Shown here piece after piece: positions 25,571-31,964 of a DNA stretch of 39,800 nucleotides. Below the pieces are notes generated by a model. That model searched no databases. It was not told where the DNA came from and saw only the letters and a list, made by a program, of their open reading frames with translations. Position 1 is the stretch's first letter; every line of letters begins with the position of its first letter. The stretch is from positions 1 through 39,800 of the forward strand of contig JAFWYM010000001.1 in the NCBI GenBank assembly GCA_017517705.1, written 5' to 3'. The position numbers and the translations under genes are program-made. The DNA comes from Alistipes sp. (GTDB lineage: Bacteria; Bacteroidota; Bacteroidia; Bacteroidales; Rikenellaceae).

Positions 25571-26125
25571 ATGGCAAAGAAGTTCATTTGTTCAGTATGC
25601 GGATATATTCACGAGGGTAACGAGGCGCCCGAGAAGTGCCCCCTTTGCAAGGTAGGTAAGGAGAAGTTCAACGAGATGCAGGAGGAGAATGCAGCGTTGG
25701 AGTTCGTTACGGAGCACAAGATTGGCGATGGTAAGGTTGACAATGCCGAGATTCTTGAGGGTCTCAACAACCACTTCATGGGCGAGTGTACCGAGGTGGG
25801 TATGTACTTGGCAATGAGCCGCCAGGCCGACCGTGAGGGTTATCCCGAGATCGCTGAGGCATTCAAGCGCTACGCCTTCGAGGAGGCAGAGCACGCATCG
25901 AAGTTCGCCGAGTTGTTGGGCGACTGCGTATGGGATACGAAGACCAACCTCGAGAAGCGTATGAACGCCGAGAGCGGTGCTTGCGCCGACAAGATGCGCA
26001 TCGCAGCACTTGCTAAGCAGAACAACTACGATGCTATCCACGACACCGTTCACGAGATGGCTAAGGATGAGGCTCGCCACGGCAAGGGCTTCGAGGGTCT
26101 CTACAACCGCTACTTCAAGAAATAA
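25571..26125 (+). CDS. Reverse rubrerythrin (NADH peroxidase-type)
   Basis: Cytoplasmic non-haem di-iron protein that reduces hydrogen peroxide, protecting anaerobes during oxygen exposure; 184 residues. The rubredoxin domain is N-terminal (Cys7, Cys10, Cys23, Cys26), followed by the ferritin-like di-iron domain with two E-x-x-H motifs: EEAEH (about 109-113) and DEARH (about 170-174), so the domain order is reversed relative to classical rubrerythrin. It is a single-gene unit with promoter and strong terminator. Its codon choice (e.g. AAG, GAG, CTC) suggests good expression. Confidence 0.93.
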   Translation: MAKKFICSVCGYIHEGNEAPEKCPLCKVGKEKFNEMQEENAALEFVTEHKIGDGKVDNAEILEGLNNHFMGECTEVGMYLAMSRQADREGYPEIAEAFKRYAFEEAEHASKFAELLGDCVWDTKTNLEKRMNAESGACADKMRIAALAKQNNYDAIHDTVHEMAKDEARHGKGFEGLYNRYFKK

Positions 26126-26142
26126 GCATTAGTACTATATGA

Positions 26143-26183
26143 TAGTATCGGCTGGTCAGTGATGACCAGCCGATACTATTTTT
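26143..26183. terminator. Strong bidirectional terminator
   Basis: A 16-bp perfect stem, 26143-26158 with 26163-26178, GTGA loop, followed by TTTTT. On the other strand the preceding sequence is ATAT, giving a poor T-tract. It serves the rubrerythrin gene and possibly the convergent lipoprotein gene. Confidence 0.88.
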
Positions 26184-26199
26184 ATGGGTAATGATGCCA

Positions 26200-26616
26200 T
26201 TATCGTCGCGACTGCACAATCTCCATGCGCTTGCTTGCCCCAAAGCTGCAAACCTCGAGCGTAGCACGACGCTCACCTCCCGTGTTGGGCTCGATGTTGA
26301 GAACTATGCCCGAGCGCCAATCGACAAGAGTACGTGTCTGTTCGGAGTATTGGTCAATGACCTTCACAAGCTCTATCCACCCATCTGCAGGGATGAGGTT
26401 ACCCTCGGCATCATGCTCCCAACGGTCGGAATATTCGTAGATGATATTCACATCGTCGACACCCGTAGATACCACGGGGACAATTAGCTCGCCACCATTA
26501 GCCGAGACAACAATCTTCGTATCGCGAAACTCCACACTCGGAGTATCCGTCTCCTCGCTACACGATGCCACGAGCACCATGGATGCAAGGAGAAAAAGCG
26601 ACATTAGCCTATTCAT
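26200..26616 (-). CDS. Small BACON-like domain lipoprotein
   Basis: A 138-residue lipoprotein with signal ending LVASC (Cys19). The mature part is a single Ig-like domain fitting the BACON pattern: SANGGELIVPVVST, a central D-W-R-S-G segment, LNIEPNTGGERRATLEV and a terminal IVQSRR. BACON domains occur in Bacteroidota surface proteins and often contact glycans or mucin; here there is no partner catalytic domain. Own promoter upstream. Confidence 0.75.
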   Translation of the reverse strand: MNRLMSLFLLASMVLVASCSEETDTPSVEFRDTKIVVSANGGELIVPVVSTGVDDVNIIYEYSDRWEHDAEGNLIPADGWIELVKVIDQYSEQTRTLVDWRSGIVLNIEPNTGGERRATLEVCSFGASKRMEIVQSRR

Positions 26617-26656
26617 AGTTGTAGTGTAATTTAATGTTCGGAGTATGTTCGTTATA

Positions 26657-26688
26657 CAAAGATATGTATTTGTGGGCGTAAAACCAAA
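26657..26688 (-). promoter_or_regulatory. Promoter of the BACON-like lipoprotein gene
   Basis: Minus-strand TATCTTTG (26664-26657) with TTTG (26688-26685) 20 bases upstream: full consensus match. Confidence 0.65.
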
Positions 26689-26788
26689 TTTTCAGGGTGG
26701 TAATAATTGGTGGGGAGGATAATATAGTTCACGTTTTGTTGTTGCAGGGCCAAGAAAACATCACTATTGGGCCAAATACCCCTCAAGG

Positions 26789-26819
26789 GTTGTAGCGGGA
26801 GAGTTAATCGCTACCTTTG
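26789..26819 (+). promoter_or_regulatory. Promoter of the first AraC-type regulator gene
   Basis: GTTG at 26789-26792, 19 bases, TACCTTTG at 26812-26819; the leader is about 25 bases. Confidence 0.6.
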
Positions 26820-26852
26820 TTGTGTAAAACAATCTAAAAAAGGTAGGGAATA

Positions 26853-27482
26853 ATGAATAAGGCACCTATACGCAGCGCCACACTCGAGTATATATCGGTA
26901 AGTGGAGATAGAGAGGTAGACAAGGTAACACGTGGCTACGACCTCATATGTATCGTTAATGGCAGCTGTCGCTATGAGGATAGCCGCGGCGAGCACGAGG
27001 CACTGAGACATAGTATTCATATCCTCACCCCGGGCAGCAGGATAACTCAGTATCGGGTGGGTAGCAGCGGCATGTTTGAGCAGGTGCTCATATCTATCGA
27101 TGGCGACGCCCTCTTTGGGCGTGTCGACAGCCACGACCGCGAGGAGGAGCGCTTCGAGGAGGCTATACTCCACGGCCTCGCGGCAAACACATCCATCGAG
27201 GAGCTTGCAGCGATGTGCTGCCACTCGGTGTCTACCTTCAAGCGTCGCTTCCGCGAGCGCTATGGCGTATCGCCCCACCGCTGGCTCCTCACATGCCGCT
27301 TGGATATCGCCGAGCGCATACTCAGCGAGACACGCCTGCCCACGAACATCATCGCCACCCTCGCGGGCTTTATCAACGTGTCGCACTTTATCGCCACCTA
27401 CCGCCGACGCTTCGGCTACACCCCCTCGCGTACACTGCGCGGGCGACACAGCCGACCGACAACTACTACCGCACACGAATAG
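26853..27482 (+). CDS. Small AraC/XylS-type transcriptional regulator
   Basis: A 209-residue DNA-binding regulator. The C-terminal half (about 105-200) is a double helix-turn-helix AraC domain: SIEELAAMCCHSVSTFKRRF gives the first HTH, and NVSHFIATYRRRFGYTPS the second with its conserved signature. The N-terminal half (about 1-95) is a short cupin-like segment, shorter than typical sugar-sensing AraC proteins, and its ligand is unknown. It is closely similar in the HTH region to the protein at 36463-37059. It lies between two peroxide-defence genes, which makes a stress role possible but unproven. Confidence 0.87.
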   Translation: MNKAPIRSATLEYISVSGDREVDKVTRGYDLICIVNGSCRYEDSRGEHEALRHSIHILTPGSRITQYRVGSSGMFEQVLISIDGDALFGRVDSHDREEERFEEAILHGLAANTSIEELAAMCCHSVSTFKRRFRERYGVSPHRWLLTCRLDIAERILSETRLPTNIIATLAGFINVSHFIATYRRRFGYTPSRTLRGRHSRPTTTTAHE

Positions 27483-27622
27483 AGGCTCAAAAGCGTTGTA
27501 AAAAACATAATTGCAATACCTGCTTGCGTTAGGATAATATCCTATTTTACATCAAATTGCAGCCTTATATTTTTTACCTATAGCCGTATAAAAAAGTATT
27601 ATAGAGAAAGTCAATCATAAAT

Positions 27623-27653
27623 ATTGTCGTCATAGAATATTTTTATACCTTTG
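27623..27653 (+). promoter_or_regulatory. Promoter of the glutathione peroxidase gene
   Basis: ATTG at 27623-27626, 19 bases, TACCTTTG at 27646-27653. It lies in the 231-base gap after the AraC gene; the rest of that gap is AT-rich with no other feature I can support. Confidence 0.6.
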
Positions 27654-27713
27654 CATCGGAACAGAATTTGAAACGACATAAAAAGGTATAACAAATAAAA
27701 ACGATAAAAGATT

Positions 27714-28304
27714 ATGGATACAAGAATAAAGGCATGCTGCACGGCGGCAAAGGGTGATAAGAATCTCTATGACTTTGAGGCGATGGCACAGGGTAACAAG
27801 CGCGTATCGCTTGCGGAGTACAAGGGCAAGGTGGCACTTGTGGTTAACACAGCGAGCAAGTGTGGCTTCACACCCCAGTACAACGACCTTCAGGCGTTGT
27901 ATGCCAAGTACAAAGAGCGTGGCTTCGAGGTTCTCGACTTCCCCTGCAATCAGTTTGGTGGCCAGTCGCCTGAGAGCGATAGCGAGACCACGCAGTTCTG
28001 CCAGCTTAACTACGGTACAGAGTTCCCGCAGTTCAAGAAGGTGGAGGTAAACGGCGAGAACGAGCTTCCCCTCTACACGTGGCTCAAGGCTGCGCAGGGA
28101 TTCAAGGGCTTCGACGAGGGACATAACCTTGCCCCCGTGCTCGACAAGATGCTCCGCGAGGCCGATGCCGACTACGACAAGAAGCCGGATATCAAGTGGA
28201 ACTTCACCAAGTTCCTTATCGACCGCGAGGGTAATGTTGTAGCTCGCTTCGAGCCTACGGCAGATATGGCTAAGGTCGAGGAGGCTATCGAGAAGTTGCT
28301 GTAA
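27714..28304 (+). CDS. Glutathione peroxidase-family thiol peroxidase
   Basis: Thioredoxin-fold peroxidase, 196 residues. The peroxidatic Cys50 lies in NTASKCGFTPQY, Cys78 in FPCNQFGGQ, Cys96 is the likely resolving residue, and WNFTKFLIDREG carries the catalytic Trp/Asn. Bacterial members of this kind normally use thioredoxin rather than glutathione. The N-terminus is extended by about 10 residues and contains an adjacent Cys pair (Cys8-Cys9) not usual for the family; no better start is available. A single-gene unit with promoter and terminator. Confidence 0.93.
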   Translation: MDTRIKACCTAAKGDKNLYDFEAMAQGNKRVSLAEYKGKVALVVNTASKCGFTPQYNDLQALYAKYKERGFEVLDFPCNQFGGQSPESDSETTQFCQLNYGTEFPQFKKVEVNGENELPLYTWLKAAQGFKGFDEGHNLAPVLDKMLREADADYDKKPDIKWNFTKFLIDREGNVVARFEPTADMAKVEEAIEKLL

Positions 28305-28330
28305 AAGGCACAAAAGATATAACACGACGG

Positions 28331-28375
28331 CTTGGGGCTGAGCAACACAATTTGCTCAGCCTCAAGTATTTAAAA
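28331..28375 (+). terminator. Terminator after the glutathione peroxidase gene
   Basis: CTTGGGGCTGAGCAA (28331-28345) pairs with TTGCTCAGCCTCAAG (28352-28366) with one G-T pair; a weak T-rich stretch (TATTTAAAA) follows. Confidence 0.7.
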
Positions 28376-28450
28376 CTGATACTTCGACAATCATCCCTCG
28401 ATAGCGAAGTGGCAGCAACGAAAATTAGCACTAAAATTATCGGCTAAAAT

Positions 28451-28481
28451 TTTGGATATTAGGAAATAATACCTATCTTTG
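28451..28481 (+). promoter_or_regulatory. Promoter of tRNA-Cys
   Basis: TTTG at 28451-28454, 19 bases, TATCTTTG at 28474-28481; the tRNA begins 29 bases later. Confidence 0.7.
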
Positions 28482-28510
28482 CACTCCGATTGGGGATAAC
28501 CCCGCAACAT

Positions 28511-28581
28511 GGTCTGATGGCCGAGTGGCTAGGCAGAGGTCTGCAAAACCTCGTACAGCGGTTCGAATCCGCTTCAGACCT
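28511..28581 (+). tRNA. tRNA-Cys (anticodon GCA)
   Basis: A 71-base cloverleaf. The acceptor stem pairs GGTCTGA (28511-28517) with TCAGACC (28574-28580), discriminator T at 28581. The anticodon loop is CTGCAAA with GCA at 28542-28544, and the T-arm is GCGGTTCGAATCCGC. CCA is not encoded; TCACA follows. The stem-loop at 28591-28624 ends the transcript. Confidence 0.97.
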
Positions 28582-28590
28582 CACAAAAGT

Positions 28591-28624
28591 GCCTCACAGT
28601 TATCTGTGGGGCATATTTTTTTAC
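28591..28624 (+). terminator. Terminator of tRNA-Cys
   Basis: GCCTCACAG (28591-28599) pairs with CTGTGGGGC (28604-28612), with one G-T pair and TTAT loop, followed by ATATTTTTTTA. Confidence 0.85.
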
Positions 28625-28662
28625 TCTTGCTTACAAACTTGCTAACAAAATTCTTCGCGATG

Positions 28663-28764
28663 ACGTTATGTCTTAATGGCGAGAGGGATAACGCGACGCA
28701 GGGACGCGAGAGAATCTCTATTAACTTTCTCTTGCATCCCTGCGTCGCTGTCGTTACTAACGTC
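28663..28764. repeat. Large hairpin between tRNA-Cys and a lipoprotein gene
   Basis: GCGACGCAGGGA (28693-28704) pairs perfectly with TCCCTGCGTCGC (28737-28748). The stem continues inward through GCGAGAGAA with one mismatch and one wobble, to a 12-base loop. Outer arms GACGTTA (28663-28669) and TAACGTC (28758-28764) also match. There is no T-tract, so it is not a classic terminator for the minus-strand lipoprotein gene ending at 28822, though it may end or stabilise that mRNA. Confidence 0.65.
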
Positions 28765-28821
28765 CTTGAAGATTATTGCTCCCTCGCCCCTTACACGGAT
28801 AGAGGCAAAGCCTTACGGGAG

Positions 28822-30864
28822 CTATCGTCTAATACGATTAAAGGCAGCCGCCTTAGCGGGCACTGCAGCAGGATGTGCGGCAATAAACTCCTCGGCAGGT
28901 GAGACACCATCGCGAGTGAGAGTCACAACCTCGACAAATCCTACGCCATAGTTACCCTCGCTATCCTTTGCCATGGCAAGGAACGTGAAGGGCATATCAT
29001 ACTGCAGAATGGCGATGCCGCTCTCTCTATTCTCCGACACGAAACCATTATCCCACTCCCAGCCGTATGTGATAAGGGTATCATAAATATAGTCATCGTT
29101 GGATGCCTCCCCCGAACAGTCACCATCGTAGAAGCCCGTATACCAAGCCTCGGCCGACTCACTCGGCTTAACGGTATAGGGTAATACCACAGAGCCCTTA
29201 CATTTAAGGAAGCGCGCGGGATCCAACTCTGCGAGTGCGGAGCCATCGTAGTAGTCGCCAAACTCGATGCTCACCGTAGCGGCGCTTACGTTCTTATCCA
29301 ACGTGCGGAAAGGCTCACTTACAAAGCCCCTCGTGGATGCCAGTTCGCCCGTCTTGATATCCACAGCAATAGCGTAAGCTACATACTCTGTCGAGGGCTC
29401 AAGCTGGTTGTAGAAGTTCTTCTCCTTGCCCCTTGAGGCTCCGGAGTCAGCGAGGTACTCAGCGCGAGAGCAACAATAGTATTCGGCACCATAGTCAATC
29501 TCGTAGTTAGCAATATACGCCACGCACGCATCTGCCGTGCCATGCTCCTCAAGGAGCGAGTTGAAGTTCTTAACATCGGTGAGGTAAGTAAAGTAGTGAA
29601 CACCCACCGTTGGCGTAGTAGTAATGTACACGGAGTTATGCGTGATGTTGCCAACCTCGAATGTTACGACCAGATCCTCGGCGCTACCCGTAGCTGCAGG
29701 CGTCTTGAAGGGGGTGAGATGTGGCGCTGTCGTAGGCGCTCCGTCGTAGCCGAAGCATACGAGGACATACTCGGTCTCGGCCTGCAAGCCACCGATGCTA
29801 TTGAGCGACATGACACCCTTATGCAACGAATCCTCGATATTGCCCCACGCAGTGATGTCATTGACGATAGACTCAACAATAGCCTCTTGCGACTCGAGCC
29901 ATTCGAGCGTCGTGGCATACTGCACTGAGCATATATACGTCTCGTCGTTATTCGATGGCGTTACACTACCCTCGATATGGTCGTAGTACGTGTTGGTAAT
30001 ATCCACCTCGAATGTCAAATCCGAGAGCACAACAGCCGGCGTCTCGAACTCGACAACCGTAGCCTCGCTATTTGCGACAAATCGCTCATCTATACCAATG
30101 GCATAGGCCATATACTTAGTGCCGGGCTTGAGGTCTTTCATCTTCAACGACTTAGTTCCCACAAAGCCAAGGTTAGCGACCATCTGGTCGGCCGTAGCAC
30201 CGCGGTTATAGTAGTAGTTGCGCAGCTGTGTGAGGTGCTCGGCAAATGCCGTCTTATCGCCTCCATAATACTCGTAATCATCGTAGCTAAAGGCATTTAC
30301 GAAGTATATAGCCTTATCGTTATCGGGAGTTACTGCAATCGTAGCAGTGTCGTAAGTTATATCCTTCACCTCGATCTCAAAATTCAACTCCGTAAGCTCC
30401 GTAGCCAGGGTCGTGAAGTTCTGCTTATAGAGCGGCGTTGTAATCTCACCGCGCGTTGTGAGGCCGTAGGCATAGACGACATACTCCGTTGCGGGGTCGA
30501 GCATATCCTGAGTATCAGATGTCACGCCCTTTCTAAGGACGCTCTCAAGGTACTCGCTAAGAGTCAGCCCTTCTTCATAAGCGAAGCTATCCATCCACGA
30601 TATATCATCCAAAATGTAGGCCTCGTCATCCTCAAACTCATCGAAATACTCCTTCGTAGTCATCATCGTGATGTAGGTCATCTCCTCATCTTCGGGCGTA
30701 ATGGTGAACTCTACCGATGTATCCGTAAGAGCGTTGACCTCGATAACGAAATCGGGGTCATCAACGGGGATAATAGGCTTTGTGGGCGTATCCGACGTAT
30801 CCTTACAACCTACAAAGGCAATTACGAACAACAGCAAAAGACCGTAATAACAACTCTTTTTCAT
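28822..30864 (-). CDS. Large lipoprotein with five fibronectin-like repeats
   Basis: A 680-residue acidic lipoprotein, signal ending AFVGC (Cys20). After a Thr/Pro-rich linker come about five beta-sandwich repeats of 105-125 residues: about 38-152, 160-276, 283-388, 398-521 and 528-640. Each opens with F-x-I/V-E/D-V and a T-P strand (ITPEDEEMTYI, VTPDNDKAIYF, VTPSNNDETYI, TTPTVGVHYF) and ends in a P-x-T-E/K-Y-x-x-Y-A-x-G/A-type strand. These look like fibronectin type III-like units of Bacteroidota surface proteins; partner unknown. The C-terminus (about 655-680) is Ala-rich and basic. Confidence 0.8.
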   Translation of the reverse strand: MKKSCYYGLLLLFVIAFVGCKDTSDTPTKPIIPVDDPDFVIEVNALTDTSVEFTITPEDEEMTYITMMTTKEYFDEFEDDEAYILDDISWMDSFAYEEGLTLSEYLESVLRKGVTSDTQDMLDPATEYVVYAYGLTTRGEITTPLYKQNFTTLATELTELNFEIEVKDITYDTATIAVTPDNDKAIYFVNAFSYDDYEYYGGDKTAFAEHLTQLRNYYYNRGATADQMVANLGFVGTKSLKMKDLKPGTKYMAYAIGIDERFVANSEATVVEFETPAVVLSDLTFEVDITNTYYDHIEGSVTPSNNDETYICSVQYATTLEWLESQEAIVESIVNDITAWGNIEDSLHKGVMSLNSIGGLQAETEYVLVCFGYDGAPTTAPHLTPFKTPAATGSAEDLVVTFEVGNITHNSVYITTTPTVGVHYFTYLTDVKNFNSLLEEHGTADACVAYIANYEIDYGAEYYCCSRAEYLADSGASRGKEKNFYNQLEPSTEYVAYAIAVDIKTGELASTRGFVSEPFRTLDKNVSAATVSIEFGDYYDGSALAELDPARFLKCKGSVVLPYTVKPSESAEAWYTGFYDGDCSGEASNDDYIYDTLITYGWEWDNGFVSENRESGIAILQYDMPFTFLAMAKDSEGNYGVGFVEVVTLTRDGVSPAEEFIAAHPAAVPAKAAAFNRIRR

Positions 30865-30988
30865 CGCTACGGGGGTTAAATTAATATAAACGTAAAATAG
30901 TAAAATGTATACAATGTTTCCCTAACAACTATCACCATAGGACGGCATGACAATATTGGAGGCTATCGCTAAGATGATTTTGCAAATA

Positions 30989-31021
30989 CAAATTTAGTGA
31001 AACTTTTTCTAATTTATCAAA
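30989..31021 (-). promoter_or_regulatory. Possible promoter of the five-repeat lipoprotein gene
   Basis: Minus-strand TAAATTTG (30996-30989) with TTTG (31021-31018) 21 bases upstream fits the consensus. The leader would be about 120 bases, long for this genome, so it is tentative. The rest of the 30865-31172 gap is AT-rich and holds only the divergent promoter at 31151. Confidence 0.45.
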
Positions 31022-31150
31022 TATTTGTACAAACTTTTTCGGCAGAAGGGTCTGCGATAGAGCGACACACTGCAACAACAGAATGTGGAAATAAAGTGGC
31101 ATTTTTTAAATCTTAAAACATCCAAACGCTGTAGTTTCAATAATTTTTAC

Positions 31151-31158
31151 TACCTTTG
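31151..31158 (+). promoter_or_regulatory. Promoter -7 element of the metal-handling cassette
   Basis: TACCTTTG, a perfect -7 element. The upstream -33 region (GTTTC near 31134-31138) is weak. The predicted start near 31165 favours ATG 31182 over ATG 31173 for the first gene. Confidence 0.55.
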
Positions 31159-31172
31159 CCACGTAACGCTTA

Positions 31173-31451
31173 ATGAGAAATATGAAGATTAAAGAGCAGT
31201 ACAAGGTGAGACAGATGGCCGGTGAGCACGTAGTCATTATGCAGGGCAAGCATGGCAGCGACCTCACACGCATAATATCACTGAACGAGAGCGCACTATA
31301 TCTTTGGAATGCCATCGCGGGCAAGAGCTTCGACCTAAACGACGTGGCAGCTTTGCTTGCCGAGCACTACGGCATCGACGACGAGATAGCACAGCGCGAT
31401 GCCGCACGATGGGTAGATAAGCTCGAGGAGTGTGGTCTGCTCGAAGGGTAA
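31173..31451 (+). CDS. PqqD family protein without an adjacent radical-SAM gene
   Basis: A 92-residue (89 from ATG 31182) winged-helix peptide-binding protein of the PqqD family. The central ISLNESALYLWNAIAGKSFD and the following L-x-x-H/E-Y-G-I-D helices are characteristic. PqqD-like domains deliver precursor peptides to radical-SAM enzymes in RiPP pathways, but no such enzyme or peptide lies in this window. Its 3' end overlaps an upstream in-frame start of the next gene, and the true start (31456) is 4 bases after its stop, so it is coupled to the His-rich protein and TonB receptor genes. Confidence 0.83.
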   Translation: MRNMKIKEQYKVRQMAGEHVVIMQGKHGSDLTRIISLNESALYLWNAIAGKSFDLNDVAALLAEHYGIDDEIAQRDAARWVDKLEECGLLEG

Positions 31452-31455
31452 GAAT

Positions 31456-31881
31456 ATGAGGCTGTTGAAGATGATATACGCTATGGTGTTAGCGGTGATA
31501 TATGTCACCGCCACAGCGATGTCATCGCTATCGGTCTTTGCCTGCGACCACGACCACCTTCACCACACGGGACAGGCACACGACCACCATTGTCAATGCT
31601 GCCAACACTACGACAGGGCGGATGAGGCCTTCGGTTGTGATCACCACCACGACCTCCTTGGCGACACCATCACCGAATATATCGCCAGTGGCGCGCGTAG
31701 CACCCTACGCTCGGACAGCGCTACGCATATCACTGACTATGCTACGATAACGACATCGACAATCGACGTCGCCCCCGTAACAATCTATATCACAGCCCAT
31801 AGCCTCGGCTATGAAGCCACGCCGCCACGGGCGGCGGTCATCACGCACGAGTCACTTCGTGCCCCTCCGTATTGGGTATAA
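31456..31881 (+). CDS. His/Cys-rich exported protein, probable metal binder
   Basis: A 141-residue exported protein. A hydrophobic signal (about 6-28) ends at SVFAC, giving a cleavage site or a poor lipobox (Cys30). Residues 30-66 are a dense metal-ligand segment: CDHDHLHH, HDHHCQCCQH and CDHHH contribute about 11 His and 5 Cys. The C-terminal part (67-141) is Thr-rich and ends LRAPPYWV. I do not recognise the family securely. ATG 31456 was chosen over 31432 because it lies after the PqqD stop and begins directly on the signal peptide. It precedes a TonB receptor and an exported HMA protein, so periplasmic binding of copper, zinc or a similar metal is likely. Confidence 0.75.
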   Translation: MRLLKMIYAMVLAVIYVTATAMSSLSVFACDHDHLHHTGQAHDHHCQCCQHYDRADEAFGCDHHHDLLGDTITEYIASGARSTLRSDSATHITDYATITTSTIDVAPVTIYITAHSLGYEATPPRAAVITHESLRAPPYWV

Positions 31882-31964
31882 GGTGCATACAATGTATGTT
31901 CCGCTACAACTCCTCGTGGCGATATTATGGTCGTCACTAATAGCGTTTTACCCAACACAAAAGG

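Noticed and set aside
28511-28764. An integrated element at the tRNA-Cys 3' end
   Set aside because: No integrase and no second copy of the tRNA 3' end was seen; the neighbouring hairpin alone does not support it.
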